Shown in pieces: positions 1 to 8,662 of a DNA stretch of 64,000 nt. The translations under genes and the position numbers were made by a program. The stretch is from CBFDBF01 sp050304615. GTDB taxonomy: Bacteria > Pseudomonadota > Gammaproteobacteria > Chromatiales > Chromatiaceae. The stretch covers positions 1-64,000 of the forward strand of contig JBNLDW010000009.1 of the NCBI GenBank assembly GCA_050304615.1, written 5' to 3'. Within the stretch, counting starts at the first letter, position 1, and every line of letters begins with the position of its first letter. The notes beneath the pieces were generated by a model. It was not told the DNA's origin and did not search any database. It saw only the letters and a program-made list of their open reading frames with translations.

Positions 1-1
1 T

Positions 2-169
2 GGTGCGTGTGAACTGCCACAGGGTGTAGAGATGGTGATGCCGGGAGACAACGTAAAGATGACGGTAAAACTGATCGCGCCGATTGCTATGGAAGAGGGT
101 CTGCGTTTTGCTATCCGTGAAGGTGGCCGTACTGTCGGCGCTGGAGTGGTCTCCAAGATTATAGAGTAA
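2..169 (+). CDS. tuf: Elongation factor Tu, C-terminal end (5' truncated by window edge)
   Basis: The first bases read in frame 2 as the last 55 residues of EF-Tu, including the domain III motifs MVMPGDNVKM and FAIREGGRTVGAG, and end at TAA (167-169). EF-Tu delivers aminoacyl-tRNA to the ribosomal A site as a GTP complex in the cytoplasm. The GTPase domain lies outside the window. The gene sits 7 bp before rpsJ, the usual junction of the str and S10 operons in gammaproteobacteria. Confidence 0.95.
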   Translation, partial: GACELPQGVEMVMPGDNVKMTVKLIAPIAMEEGLRFAIREGGRTVGAGVVSKIIE

Positions 170-176
170 TAGAAAT

Positions 177-488
177 ATGGACAACCAGAGAATTAGAATT
201 AGGCTCAAGGCTTTCGATCATCGTCTGATCGATCAGTCTGCACGTGAAATCGTGGATACTGCCAAGCGCACGGGTGCGCAGGTGCGGGGCCCGATTCCAC
301 TGCCCACGAGAAAAGAGCGGTTTACTGTGCTGATATCTCCGCACGTAAATAAAGATGCACGCGACCAGTACGAGATTCGGACGCACAAACGCCTGATGGA
401 TATCATCGATCCTACAGACAAGACAGTAGATGCGTTGATGAAACTGGATTTGGCCGCTGGTGTAGATGTCCAGATCAAGCTGAACTGA
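177..488 (+). CDS. rpsJ: 30S ribosomal protein S10
   Basis: The 103-residue product is full length for S10 and carries the family signature GPIPLPTRKERFTVLISPHVNK. S10 sits in the head of the small subunit and also acts with NusA, NusB and NusE in antitermination (S10 is NusE). It opens the S10 operon. The ATG start lies 7 bp after the tuf stop, so the promoter is probably upstream of or inside tuf, outside or at the edge of the window. Confidence 0.97.
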   Translation: MDNQRIRIRLKAFDHRLIDQSAREIVDTAKRTGAQVRGPIPLPTRKERFTVLISPHVNKDARDQYEIRTHKRLMDIIDPTDKTVDALMKLDLAAGVDVQIKLN

Positions 489-501
489 GGTTGATAGAGC
501 A

Positions 502-1146
502 ATGACAATCGGAATTGTTGGACGGAAAGTGGGGATGACCCGCATCTTTACTGAGGAAGGCATCTCCATCCCGGTAACGGTGATTGAGGCAGAACCAAAC
601 CGCGTGACCCAGCTGCGTACCGAAGAGGTGGATGGCTATCGCGCTGTTCAGGTTACTACAGGTAGCCGCAAGACATCACGGGTCAATAAACCTGCCTCTG
701 GTCATCTTGCTAAGGCCGAAGTAGAGGCTGGACGTGGTTTGTGGGAGTTTCGTCTGGATGAAGACGAGAGCCTGGAAGCTGCAGGTGAGATCAAGGTTGA
801 TATATTTGAGGTCGGGCAGGTTATCGATGTAAGTGGTACTACTAAAGGTAAAGGTTTTCAGGGTGGCGTGAAAAGGCACAACTTTAGTATGCAGGATGCC
901 ACTCACGGTAACTCTCTGTCCCATCGCGCCCCTGGATCCATCGGTCAGTGTCAGACACCAGGGCGAGTATTTAAAGGTAAGAAGATGGCTGGACATATGG
1001 GCCATGTTAAACGTACTACTCAGAATCTGAAGGTAGTTCGAGTGGATGTGGAGCGTAACCTACTGCTTGTCAGTGGTTCTATTCCAGGTGCTCCTGGAGG
1101 TGACGTAATTGTTACGCCAGCCATCAAAATGTTGAACAAGGGTTAA
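502..1146 (+). CDS. rplC: 50S ribosomal protein L3
   Basis: The 214-residue product begins MTIGIVGRKVGMTRIF and has the conserved loop GKGFQGGVKRHNF followed by GQCQTPGRVFKGKKMAGHMG, the extension that reaches toward the peptidyl-transferase centre; the Gln in GQCQTPG is the site methylated by PrmB in relatives. L3 is one of the two proteins that start 50S assembly. The start is ATG, 13 bp after rpsJ. Confidence 0.97.
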   Translation: MTIGIVGRKVGMTRIFTEEGISIPVTVIEAEPNRVTQLRTEEVDGYRAVQVTTGSRKTSRVNKPASGHLAKAEVEAGRGLWEFRLDEDESLEAAGEIKVDIFEVGQVIDVSGTTKGKGFQGGVKRHNFSMQDATHGNSLSHRAPGSIGQCQTPGRVFKGKKMAGHMGHVKRTTQNLKVVRVDVERNLLLVSGSIPGAPGGDVIVTPAIKMLNKG

Positions 1147-1151
1147 GAGTA

Positions 1152-1769
1152 ATGAACCTCAAAGCAATAGCAGGCAGTGCAGGCAAGGGTAAGACTATAG
1201 AGGTCTCGGATGCCGTGTTCGCCGCAGATTATAACGAAGCCCTGGTACATCAGGTGGTTACTGCTTATATGGCTGGTGCCCGTTCTGGAACCAAGGCGCA
1301 GAAAAGTCGTGCTGCAGTTTCTGGTGGTGGCGCTAAGCCGTTCCGTCAGAAGGGTATGGGTCGGGCCAGAGCAGGTACTATCCGCAGCCCGATATGGCGA
1401 AGTGGTGGTGTTACTTTTGCTGCCCAGCCACGTGATTATAGTCAGAAGGTAAACCGCAAGATGTATCGCGGAGCCATGCGCTCTATTCTGTCAGAATTGG
1501 TGCGGCAGGAGCGACTGGTAGCGGTATCTGCTTTTGAAGTTGAGGCGCCAAAGACCAAAGAGTTACTAGCTCTGCTGGGTAAGATGAAGCTGAATGGCGC
1601 TCTTATTGTTGCGGATAACCCGGATGAGAACCTTTACCTGGCGGCTCGTAATCTATACGGCGTCGATGTTTGTAGAGTGGAAGATGTGAATCCGGTTAAT
1701 TTGGTTGGTTTTGGTAGTGTAATCGTTACCGCCGATGCGGTGGCCAAACTTGAGGAGCGGCTGGCATGA
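1152..1769 (+). CDS. rplD: 50S ribosomal protein L4
   Basis: A 205-residue protein with the L4 internal loop (KAQKSRAAVSGGGAKPFRQK, then GMGRARAGTIRSP) that lines the peptide exit tunnel. In enterics L4 also represses the S10 operon by attenuation in its leader; that leader would lie upstream of rpsJ, where only a 7-bp gap is present, so the same mechanism is doubtful here. The last 4 bases overlap the start of rplW (ATGA), indicating translational coupling. Confidence 0.97.
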   Translation: MNLKAIAGSAGKGKTIEVSDAVFAADYNEALVHQVVTAYMAGARSGTKAQKSRAAVSGGGAKPFRQKGMGRARAGTIRSPIWRSGGVTFAAQPRDYSQKVNRKMYRGAMRSILSELVRQERLVAVSAFEVEAPKTKELLALLGKMKLNGALIVADNPDENLYLAARNLYGVDVCRVEDVNPVNLVGFGSVIVTADAVAKLEERLA

Positions 1770-2062
1770 ACAGAGAGCGACTGATGCAGGTTCTGTTGAG
1801 CCCCGTTATCTCTGAAAAGAGCACAATTGCTGCCGATAAGGCGCGACAGTTTGCCTTTCGTGTGATTCCTACGGCGACCAAGCCTGAGATTCAAAAGGCA
1901 GTAGAGTTGATGTTTGATGTAAAGGTAGAGCAGGTTAGAGTTGTCAACATCAAGGGTAAGACAAAGCGTTCCGGGCGGGTAATGGGGCGAAGAAATGACG
2001 TACGCAAGGCGTATGTGAAGTTGGCCGAAGGCCATGATATTGATTTTGGAGCGGGTGCCTAA
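1766..2062 (+). CDS. rplW: 50S ribosomal protein L23
   Basis: The 98-residue product contains the L23 signatures LLSPVISEKSTIA and VVNIKGKTKRSGRVMGRRND. L23 lies at the tunnel exit and is the docking site for trigger factor and SRP. The start codon overlaps the rplD stop by 4 bp, and 41 bp separate it from rplB. Confidence 0.97.
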   Translation: MNRERLMQVLLSPVISEKSTIAADKARQFAFRVIPTATKPEIQKAVELMFDVKVEQVRVVNIKGKTKRSGRVMGRRNDVRKAYVKLAEGHDIDFGAGA

Positions 2063-2103
2063 GCGGCATCGCTAAAGCAACGGTTTAGGGCGGAAGCAAG
2101 ATA

Positions 2104-2931
2104 ATGGCTATTGTTAAGAGTAAACCCACTTCACCCGGACGGCGGTTCGTGGTCAAGGTGGTTAACCCACATCTACATAAGGGTGAACCATATGGCCCGC
2201 TGTTGGAGAAGAAAAGCAAGAGTGGCGGCCGTAACAACAATGGCCGGATTACTACCCGGCATCGTGGTGGCGGGCATAAGCAACGTTATCGGATTATTGA
2301 TTTTAAGCGCAATAAGGATGGCATCCCAGGTGAGGTTGAGCGTCTGGAGTACGATCCAAATCGTACCGCCAATATTGCTTTGATTAAGTATGCTGATGGT
2401 GAGCGCCGCTATATTATTGCGCCGCGCGGCCTGAGAGCTGGCGACAGTATAGTGTCTGGAGATGCTGCTCCGATCAAGCCAGGAAACTGCTTGCCGTTGC
2501 GCAATATCCCTCTTGGTACCACCATACACTGCATAGAGTTGAAGGCAGGAAAGGGGGCTCAGATAGCTCGCTCCGCTGGTACTTCGGCGCAGCTGGTAGC
2601 GAAAGAGGGCGAGTATGTAACCCTACGTCTACGCTCCACCGAGATGCGCAAGGTACGGAATGAGTGTCGGGCGGTAATTGGCGAGGTTAGTAATCAGGAG
2701 CACTCTCTGCGTAAGTTGGGCAAGGCTGGTGCTACTCGTTGGCGTGGGGTTCGTCCTACGGTTCGGGGTGTGGTTATGAATCCGGTTGATCATCCACATG
2801 GTGGTGGTGAAGGCCGTACCTCTGGCGGACGTCACCCGGTTACCCCGTGGGGCGTGCCTACTAAGGGATATAAGACTCGTACTAACAAACGTACAAACAA
2901 GATGATTGTGCGTAAGCGCAATCGTAAGTAG
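2104..2931 (+). CDS. rplB: 50S ribosomal protein L2
   Basis: 275 residues, close to the usual 273. It shows NNNGRITTRHRGGGHKQRYR near the N-terminus and the conserved HPHGGGEGRTSGGRHPVTPW block, whose His is important for peptidyl-transferase activity. L2 bridges the 23S domains and the subunits. The start is preceded by a purine-rich GGAAGCAAGATA stretch and the gene ends 12 bp before rpsS. Confidence 0.97.
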   Translation: MAIVKSKPTSPGRRFVVKVVNPHLHKGEPYGPLLEKKSKSGGRNNNGRITTRHRGGGHKQRYRIIDFKRNKDGIPGEVERLEYDPNRTANIALIKYADGERRYIIAPRGLRAGDSIVSGDAAPIKPGNCLPLRNIPLGTTIHCIELKAGKGAQIARSAGTSAQLVAKEGEYVTLRLRSTEMRKVRNECRAVIGEVSNQEHSLRKLGKAGATRWRGVRPTVRGVVMNPVDHPHGGGEGRTSGGRHPVTPWGVPTKGYKTRTNKRTNKMIVRKRNRK

Positions 2932-2943
2932 AGGTGAGCTAAG

Positions 2944-3213
2944 GTGCCACGTTCAATTAAAAAAGGGCCGTTCGTAGACCATCATCTGATGCAGAAGGTG
3001 GAAGCGGCGGTTGCAAGCAACAACAAGCGTCCTATAAAGACTTGGTCGCGCCGTTCAATGGTGCATCCGGATATGGTGGGTTTGACCATTGCGGTATACA
3101 ACGGTCGCCAGCATATTCCGGTACTGGTCAGTGAGAATATGGTTGGCCATAAGCTTGGCGAATTCGCTCTGACCCGCACCTATCGCGGTCACACTGCGGA
3201 TAAAAAGACATAA
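2944..3213 (+). CDS. rpsS: 30S ribosomal protein S19
   Basis: An 89-residue protein starting at GTG with GAGGTGAGC just upstream. The sequence PRSIKKGPFVDHHL at the N-terminus and GHKLGEFALTRTYRGH near the C-terminus are diagnostic of S19, which pairs with S13 in the 30S head near the A site. Confidence 0.97.
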   Translation: MPRSIKKGPFVDHHLMQKVEAAVASNNKRPIKTWSRRSMVHPDMVGLTIAVYNGRQHIPVLVSENMVGHKLGEFALTRTYRGHTADKKT

Positions 3214-3225
3214 GAGTGGGGTAGA

Positions 3226-3561
3226 GTGATGCAGGCAGTAGCAAAATTACGACATGCGCGTCTTTCGGCCCAAAAGGGTCGTCTGGTTGCGGATCAGGTC
3301 AGGGGTCTGTCGGTCGAGAAGGCCCTGGATATTCTTACCTTCAGCAACAAGAAAGGTGCTGATCTGGTCAAGAAGGTACTTGATTCTGCCATCGCTAATG
3401 CAGAGAACAACGAGGGTGCGGACATTGATGAGTTGCGGATCTCCGCAATTTGTGTAGATGAAGGTCCTACCATGAAACGTATTCGGGCACGCGCCAAAGG
3501 GCGTGCGGCCAGAATTTTAAAACGTACCAGTCACATTACTGTGACTGTGGCCGACAAGTAA
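3226..3561 (+). CDS. rplV: 50S ribosomal protein L22
   Basis: A 110/111-residue product with AKLRHARLSAQKGRLVADQVRG and the beta-hairpin region PTMKRIRARAKGRAARI that lines the exit tunnel and is the site of macrolide-resistance mutations in other bacteria. Two adjacent in-frame starts exist, GTG at 3226 and ATG at 3229; the ATG is as likely and fits the upstream GTGGGGTAG slightly better. Confidence 0.96.
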   Translation: MMQAVAKLRHARLSAQKGRLVADQVRGLSVEKALDILTFSNKKGADLVKKVLDSAIANAENNEGADIDELRISAICVDEGPTMKRIRARAKGRAARILKRTSHITVTVADK

Positions 3562-3577
3562 GGCAAGAGAGAACGTT

Positions 3578-4264
3578 ATGGGGCAAAAAGTACATCCAAT
3601 TGGGATTAGGCTGGGGATCGTTAAGGATTGGACCTCCAAATGGTATGCCGACTCTAGTGAATACGCTGATCTACTGAATAAAGATCTTGAGGTGCGTGAT
3701 TACCTTAAGAAGCGTCTTGCTCAGGCCTCGGTCAGCAGGATTCAGATAGACCGTCCAGCAAAGAATGCTCATATTACCATCCACACAGCTCGCCCCGGCA
3801 TAGTGATTGGTAAAAAAGGTGAGGACATCGATGCGCTGCGTGCAGAGGTTTCGAATATAATGGGGATTCCTGTACATCTGAGTGTTGAGGAAATCCGCAA
3901 GCCTGAGCTTGACGCGCAACTGGTGGCAGAGGGCGTAACCCAGCAGTTGGAGCGCCGTATTATGTTCCGTCGGGCAATGAAACGTTCGGTACAGAATTCA
4001 ATGCGCCTGGGTGCAGGTGGCATCAAAATTAATATTGCTGGTCGGCTGAATGGCGCAGAGATTGCGCGTAGCGAGTGGTATAGGGAAGGTCGTGTTCCTT
4101 TGCACACGCTGCGAGCAGATATTGATTACGGTTTTGCTGAAGCCAACACCACATACGGCATTATTGGTGTAAAGGTGTGGATCTTCAGGGGTGAGATTTT
4201 TGAGGATACAGTGAATAACGAGCCGGACACCACGTCTAAAAAGTCCGCTGGGAAGGGGGCTTAA
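3578..4264 (+). CDS. rpsC: 30S ribosomal protein S3
   Basis: A 228-residue S3 with the N-terminal MGQKVHPIGIRLG, a type II KH domain whose GxxG loop reads GIVIGKKGED (about residues 75-85), and the C-terminal ADIDYGFAEANTTYG block. S3 forms the mRNA entry site with S4 and S5. The C-terminal tail ends in a short lysine-rich stretch. Confidence 0.97.
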   Translation: MGQKVHPIGIRLGIVKDWTSKWYADSSEYADLLNKDLEVRDYLKKRLAQASVSRIQIDRPAKNAHITIHTARPGIVIGKKGEDIDALRAEVSNIMGIPVHLSVEEIRKPELDAQLVAEGVTQQLERRIMFRRAMKRSVQNSMRLGAGGIKINIAGRLNGAEIARSEWYREGRVPLHTLRADIDYGFAEANTTYGIIGVKVWIFRGEIFEDTVNNEPDTTSKKSAGKGA

Positions 4265-4267
4265 GCC

Positions 4268-4681
4268 ATGTTGCAGCCAAAACGGACAAAATTCCGCAAG
4301 CAGATGAAGGGACGTAATCGCGGCCTGGCGCAGTCTGGAAGCAAGGTAAGCTTTGGTGAGTTTGGACTTAGGGCAGTTGGTCGTGGACGTATGACTTCAC
4401 GCCAGATTGAGGCCGCACGTCGCACCATTACGCGTAATGTGAAGCGTGGTGGCAAGCTCTGGATTCGGGTGTTTCCAGACAAACCAATCACCAAGAAGCC
4501 ATTGGAAGTACGGCAGGGTAAGGGTAAGGGTAACGTTGAGTATTGGGTGGCCCAGATTCAGCCTGGACGTATGCTGTATGAGATTGAAGGGGTGACGGAA
4601 GAGCAAGCGCGTGAAGCCTTTAAGTTGGCATCTGCAAAGCTGCCGTTTCAGACATCTTTTGCAAAGCGGACGGTACTGTAA
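4268..4681 (+). CDS. rplP: 50S ribosomal protein L16
   Basis: 137 residues beginning MLQPKRTKFRKQMKGRNRG and including RMLYEIEGVTEEQAREAFKLA, both diagnostic of L16, which binds near the A site and helps fold 23S helix 38. It starts 3 bp after rpsC, and the last base of its stop is the first base of rpmC (TAATG), so translation is coupled. Confidence 0.97.
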   Translation: MLQPKRTKFRKQMKGRNRGLAQSGSKVSFGEFGLRAVGRGRMTSRQIEAARRTITRNVKRGGKLWIRVFPDKPITKKPLEVRQGKGKGNVEYWVAQIQPGRMLYEIEGVTEEQAREAFKLASAKLPFQTSFAKRTVL

Positions 4682-4881
4682 TGAAAGCGCAAGAATTGCG
4701 GGAGAAGAACCTGGCAGAACTAGAAGAGACACTACTAGAGCTGCGTCAGGAACAATTTAATCTGCGTATGCAGCAAGGAACCGGACAGTTGAATCGGCCG
4801 TCACAGGTAACCCAGGTGCGTAAAGATATTGCGCGGGTAAAGACTATTATCAATGAGCAGCAAGCAGGTAACGCATCATGA
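4681..4881 (+). CDS. rpmC: 50S ribosomal protein L29
   Basis: A 66-residue helical protein with the L29 core LRQEQFNLRMQQGTGQLNR and a following VRKDIARVKTI helix. L29 sits beside L23 at the tunnel exit. It overlaps rplP by 1 bp and rpsQ by 4 bp. Confidence 0.96.
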   Translation: MKAQELREKNLAELEETLLELRQEQFNLRMQQGTGQLNRPSQVTQVRKDIARVKTIINEQQAGNAS

Positions 4882-5138
4882 GCGAGAAGCAGTCATCAAA
4901 CCGAGTGCTCCATGGCAGAGTGATTGGCGACAAGATGGATAAAACTATTACCGTTATGATTGAGCGGCTAGTTAAGCATCCTGTCTATGGCAAGTTTGTT
5001 CGTCACTCAACCAAAATTCATGTGCATGATGAGGCTAATGAGTGTGCTGTGGGAGATGATGTGGAGATTGAGCAGTGTCGGCCAATGTCTAAAAACAAGT
5101 CGTGGCGCTTGGTTAAGATATTATCTAAAGCAAGTTGA
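4878..5138 (+). CDS. rpsQ: 30S ribosomal protein S17
   Basis: 86 residues with GRVIGDKMDKTITVMIERLVKHPVYGK and the OB-fold end IEQCRPMSKNKSWRLVKIL. S17 is a primary 16S rRNA binder that nucleates the 5' domain. The ATGA overlap with rpmC marks the end of the S10-operon section; in enterics a new transcription unit (spc) begins before the next gene, but I see no clear promoter or terminator in the 42-bp gap. Confidence 0.96.
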   Translation: MSEKQSSNRVLHGRVIGDKMDKTITVMIERLVKHPVYGKFVRHSTKIHVHDEANECAVGDDVEIEQCRPMSKNKSWRLVKILSKAS

Positions 5139-5180
5139 GCTTGACGGCAGTTATACAGAATTTTTGATTGAGACAGACCC

Positions 5181-5549
5181 ATGATTCAGATGCAGACAAA
5201 CCTTAATGTAGCCGATAACAGCGGTGCCAAGCGCGTACAGTGCATAAAGGTGCTTGGCGGTTCGCACCGGCGTTATGCTGGAATTGGTGACATTATCAAG
5301 GTAAGCGTAAAAGATGCCATTCCTCGCGGTAAAGTGAAAAAAGGTGAGGTTTATAGCGCACTGGTAGTACGTACTAAAAAGGGTGTACGGCGTCCTGACG
5401 GTTCATTGATCCGGTTTGATAGTAATTCCGCTGTCCTGCTAAATGCCCAGCTGCAGCCTATCGGCACACGTATTTTTGGGCCAGTAACGCGTGAACTGCG
5501 CGGTGAGCGTTTTATGAAAATCATTTCACTTGCGCCAGAAGTACTATAG
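5181..5549 (+). CDS. rplN: 50S ribosomal protein L14
   Basis: 122 residues with NVADNSGAKRVQCIKVLGG and a C-terminal GERFMKIISLAPEVL, the classic L14 ends. L14 lies at the subunit interface and contacts RsfS. ATG at 5181 is followed in frame by another at 5190; the upstream start gives the common MIQMQT N-terminus. Confidence 0.97.
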   Translation: MIQMQTNLNVADNSGAKRVQCIKVLGGSHRRYAGIGDIIKVSVKDAIPRGKVKKGEVYSALVVRTKKGVRRPDGSLIRFDSNSAVLLNAQLQPIGTRIFGPVTRELRGERFMKIISLAPEVL

Positions 5550-5561
5550 GAGGGATGAGCC

Positions 5562-5885
5562 ATGGCCATGCAGAAGATAAAAAAAGGTGACCAGGTCATC
5601 GTCATTACCGGTAAGGATAAGGGTAAGAAGGGCACTGTATTGCGGGTAATTGACCGTGAGAAAGTGGTTGTCGAAAACGTAAACATAGCAAAGAAACACA
5701 CCAAGCCGAACCCCAATGCTGGTCAGCAGGGTGGGATTCTGGATGTTGAGATGCCGCTGGATATGTCCAACGTAGCAGTGTTTAACCCTGTCACTGGTAA
5801 AGGTGACCGCGTCGGATTCAAGACGCTGGGGGATGGGCGTAAGGTGCGTATCTTCAAGTCTAACGGCGAAGTCGTGGATATTTAA
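5562..5885 (+). CDS. rplX: 50S ribosomal protein L24
   Basis: 107 residues with the KOW motif GDQVIVITGKDKGKKGTVLRV (about residues 9-29) and the NIAKKHTKPNP signature. L24 is, with L3, an initiator of 50S assembly. A strong ribosome site (ATAGGAGG) lies about 8 bp before the ATG. Confidence 0.97.
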   Translation: MAMQKIKKGDQVIVITGKDKGKKGTVLRVIDREKVVVENVNIAKKHTKPNPNAGQQGGILDVEMPLDMSNVAVFNPVTGKGDRVGFKTLGDGRKVRIFKSNGEVVDI

Positions 5886-5898
5886 GGTAGATATAGAG

Positions 5899-6438
5899 AT
5901 GGCAAGACTACAGCAGGAATACCGCGATAATATTGTAGGTCAGCTGCAAAAACAGTTTGGTTACAAGAGCGTAATGGAAGTCCCACGGATCACTAAGATC
6001 ACCCTGAATATGGGTGTAGGTGAGGCGGTTGGTGACAAAAAGATCATGGAACATGCGGTTAGTGACCTAGAGAAGATCTCCGGTCAGAAGGTGATGGTAA
6101 CCAAGGCTAGAAAGTCAGTTGCCGCGTTCAAGATTCGTGATGGTTGGCCAATTGGCTGCATGGTTACGCTAAGACGTGAGCGGATGTATGAATTTCTGGA
6201 TCGGTTGATCAACATATCGATCCCGCGTATTCGTGATTTCCGTGGCATGAGCCCCAAGTCTTTTGATGGGCGGGGCAATTACAGCATGGGCGTAAAGGAA
6301 CAGATTATGTTCCCTGAGATTGACTACGATGCAATCGACACCCTGCGAGGGCTGGATATCACTATTACAACATCTGCTAAGAATGACGAGGAAGGACGCG
6401 CCCTGCTGGCGGCGTTCCGGTTCCCATTTAAAAACTGA
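5899..6438 (+). CDS. rplE: 50S ribosomal protein L5
   Basis: The start was placed at ATG 5899, giving 179 residues beginning MARLQQEYRDNIVGQL, the normal L5 length and N-terminus; the frame is open further upstream but that part only overlaps rplX. It contains PRITKITLNMGVGEA and FRGMSPKSFDGRGNYSMGV. L5 binds 5S rRNA and contacts the P-site tRNA. Confidence 0.96.
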   Translation: MARLQQEYRDNIVGQLQKQFGYKSVMEVPRITKITLNMGVGEAVGDKKIMEHAVSDLEKISGQKVMVTKARKSVAAFKIRDGWPIGCMVTLRRERMYEFLDRLINISIPRIRDFRGMSPKSFDGRGNYSMGVKEQIMFPEIDYDAIDTLRGLDITITTSAKNDEEGRALLAAFRFPFKN

Positions 6439-6449
6439 GTAGACTATCT

Positions 6450-6755
6450 ATGGCAAAGAAAAGCATGATTGCCCGCGAAGTTAAACGGGCCAAAATAGCC
6501 GCAAAATACGCCACTCAACGGGCGGCATTGAAGGCTACTATAAATAACCTGCAGAGCACCTCAGAGCAGATAGATGAAGCTGTACTGAAGCTGCAGAAGA
6601 TGCCGCGTGATGCCGGCCCAACAAGGCAGCGGAATCGGTGTCGCATAAGTGGTCGGCCGCATGGGGTATATCGTAAATTTGGCCTATGTCGCAACAAGCT
6701 GCGTGAAGCGGCGATGCGGGGAGATGTACCTGGACTGGTTAAGGCTAGCTGGTAA
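6450..6755 (+). CDS. rpsN: 30S ribosomal protein S14, zinc-free long form
   Basis: 101 residues with RCRISGRPHGVYRKFGLCRNKLRE near the C-terminus. It lacks the two CxxC pairs of the short zinc-binding form, so it is the C-minus type common in proteobacteria. S14 helps assemble the 30S head. Confidence 0.96.
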   Translation: MAKKSMIAREVKRAKIAAKYATQRAALKATINNLQSTSEQIDEAVLKLQKMPRDAGPTRQRNRCRISGRPHGVYRKFGLCRNKLREAAMRGDVPGLVKASW

Positions 6756-6818
6756 GGGTTTAAAGATTAATTGGGGTATCGCACCGTTAGTGGTGGGCTG
6801 ACCCGGAGGGTTTAAATA

Positions 6819-7214
6819 ATGAGTATGTCAGATCCTATCGCGGACATGTTGACGCGTATCCGTAACGGCCAGGCTGTGGGTAAAGTGGCAGTTACCATGC
6901 CTTCATCTAAAAAGAAGAGCGCCATAGCGCAGCTATTAAAAGATGAGGGTTACGTCGCCGATTACGCGATTTCAGCGGAAGATGGTAAGGATTTTCTCAG
7001 GGTTGACCTGAAGTATTTTCAGGGCCAACCAGTCATTGAGATGGTGAAGCGGATTAGTCGTCCTGGATTGCGTATATATAAGGGAGCGCAGGAGCTGCCG
7101 TCGGTGCGTAACGGTCTGGGAATCGCCATTATCTCCACCTCCAAGGGTCTGATGACAGATCGCGCTGCCCGTAATGCTGGGCATGGCGGTGAAGTTATCG
7201 CCTTTGTAGCGTAA
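6819..7214 (+). CDS. rpsH: 30S ribosomal protein S8
   Basis: 131 residues with MSDPIADMLTRIRNGQ at the start and GLGIAIISTSKGLMTDRAAR at the end. S8 organises the central domain of 16S rRNA and in E. coli represses the spc operon by binding its mRNA near rplE. A good GGAGGG site precedes the ATG in the 63-bp gap after rpsN. Confidence 0.97.
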   Translation: MSMSDPIADMLTRIRNGQAVGKVAVTMPSSKKKSAIAQLLKDEGYVADYAISAEDGKDFLRVDLKYFQGQPVIEMVKRISRPGLRIYKGAQELPSVRNGLGIAIISTSKGLMTDRAARNAGHGGEVIAFVA

Positions 7215-7229
7215 GCGGGGGTAATAGAT

Positions 7230-7763
7230 ATGTCACGTATAGCCAAGAACCCTATCACCGTCCCATCTGGTGTCGATATCAAGATTGATGGTGCTGACAT
7301 CAGTGTCAAAGGTGGAAAGGGTAATATGCAGCTGACGCTGCATGAGAGTGTGGCCATAGAGCAGAATGATGGAGCTCTCAATATCTCTCCAAAAAAGGAG
7401 AGTAAAGGTGGTTGGGCCATGGCTGGAACATTTCGCGCCCTAATCAATAATATGGTGCAAGGTGTAAGCGGTGGGTTTGAGAAAAAGTTATCACTTGTCG
7501 GGGTGGGTTATCGCGCCCAGGCCAATGGTAAAATATTAAACTTAAGTCTCGGCTTTTCCCATCCTATTGATTATTCGGTGCCTGAAGGCATTACAGTTGA
7601 GACACCATCGCAGACCGAGATAGTTGTCTCTGGGTGTGACAAACAGAAGGTTGGCCAGGTTGCGGCTGAGATTCGCGCCTACCGACCACCTGAGCCGTAC
7701 AAGGGTAAGGGTGTTCGTTATCTAGACGAGCATGTGGCTAGAAAAGAAGCCAAAAAGACGTAA
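7230..7763 (+). CDS. rplF: 50S ribosomal protein L6
   Basis: 177 residues starting MSRIAKNPITVPSGV and ending with EIRAYRPPEPYKGKGVRYLDE, which is diagnostic of L6. It lies near the sarcin-ricin loop and the factor-binding site of the 50S. Confidence 0.97.
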   Translation: MSRIAKNPITVPSGVDIKIDGADISVKGGKGNMQLTLHESVAIEQNDGALNISPKKESKGGWAMAGTFRALINNMVQGVSGGFEKKLSLVGVGYRAQANGKILNLSLGFSHPIDYSVPEGITVETPSQTEIVVSGCDKQKVGQVAAEIRAYRPPEPYKGKGVRYLDEHVARKEAKKT

Positions 7764-7776
7764 GGGGCTATGCAGA

Positions 7777-8139
7777 ATGAGAATGAGTAAGAAAAATTCA
7801 CGTTTACGCCGGGCTCGTCGTGCCCGCGCAAAGATCCGGGAGCTGGAAGTTTATCGGCTGACCGTCTTTCGTACCCCGCGTCATATGTATGCGCAGGTCA
7901 TCGGGCCGGGTGATGCTGGAGTGGTCGCGAGCGCATCAACAGTAGACAAAGGTGTCAAGGCGGGGCTGAAAGGATCTTCTGGAAATACAGCAGCAGCTGC
8001 CGTGGTAGGAAAGATGATTGCCGAGAGGGCGAAGGGAGCCGGTGTTGAGACAGTGGCATTCGACCGCTCCGGCTTTAAGTATCATGGCCGGGTCAAGGCA
8101 TTGGCAGACGCCGCCCGTGAAAACGGTCTCCAGTTCTAA
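7777..8139 (+). CDS. rplR: 50S ribosomal protein L18
   Basis: The ATG at 7777 gives 120 residues, starting MRMSKKNSRLRRARR; a second ATG at 7783 is possible and both are served by the GGGG at 7764-7767. The frame is open upstream but only as overlap with rplF. The C-terminal FDRSGFKYHGRVKALADAARENGLQF identifies L18, a 5S rRNA binder of the central protuberance. Confidence 0.95.
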   Translation: MRMSKKNSRLRRARRARAKIRELEVYRLTVFRTPRHMYAQVIGPGDAGVVASASTVDKGVKAGLKGSSGNTAAAAVVGKMIAERAKGAGVETVAFDRSGFKYHGRVKALADAARENGLQF

Positions 8140-8150
8140 GGTATATAGCT

Positions 8151-8657
8151 ATGGCAAATTATAATGCAAATCAGGAAGGCGATGGACTGGTAGAGAAGCT
8201 TATAACCGTCAATCGTGTTGCTAAGGTAGTAAAAGGTGGCCGCATCTTCAGCTTTTCGGCGCTTACTGTAGTCGGTGATGGCAACGGTAAGGTTGGCTTC
8301 GGTATGGGCAAGGCGCGCGAGGTGCCAGTCGCTATCCAGAAGGCGATGGAGGCGGCACGCCGCAACATAAAAAGTGTAAAACTCAACGGCGATACCTTGC
8401 AGTATTCACTAATGGGCCGGCATGGTGCTGCTAAAGTACATATGCAACCAGCCTCTGAAGGTACAGGGATTATCGCGGGTGGTGCTATGCGTGCTGTATT
8501 TGAGGTGGTTGGGGTACACAATGTGTTGGCTAAATGCATCGGCACTAACAACCCGATAAATGTAGTACGCGCCACTATCAATGGTTTGGCCGGTATGAGC
8601 GATGCAGCAAGTGTTGCTGCCAAGCGCGGCAAATCAGTTAAAGATATCCAGGGATAA
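8151..8657 (+). CDS. rpsE: 30S ribosomal protein S5
   Basis: 168 residues with KLITVNRVAKVVKGGRIFSF, GNGKVGFGMGKAREVP (the S5 dsRNA-binding-like domain) and GGAMRAVFEVVGVHNVLAK. S5 acts in decoding fidelity and at the mRNA entry. It lies 11 bp after rplR. Confidence 0.97.
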   Translation: MANYNANQEGDGLVEKLITVNRVAKVVKGGRIFSFSALTVVGDGNGKVGFGMGKAREVPVAIQKAMEAARRNIKSVKLNGDTLQYSLMGRHGAAKVHMQPASEGTGIIAGGAMRAVFEVVGVHNVLAKCIGTNNPINVVRATINGLAGMSDAASVAAKRGKSVKDIQG

Positions 8658-8662
8658 TAGCC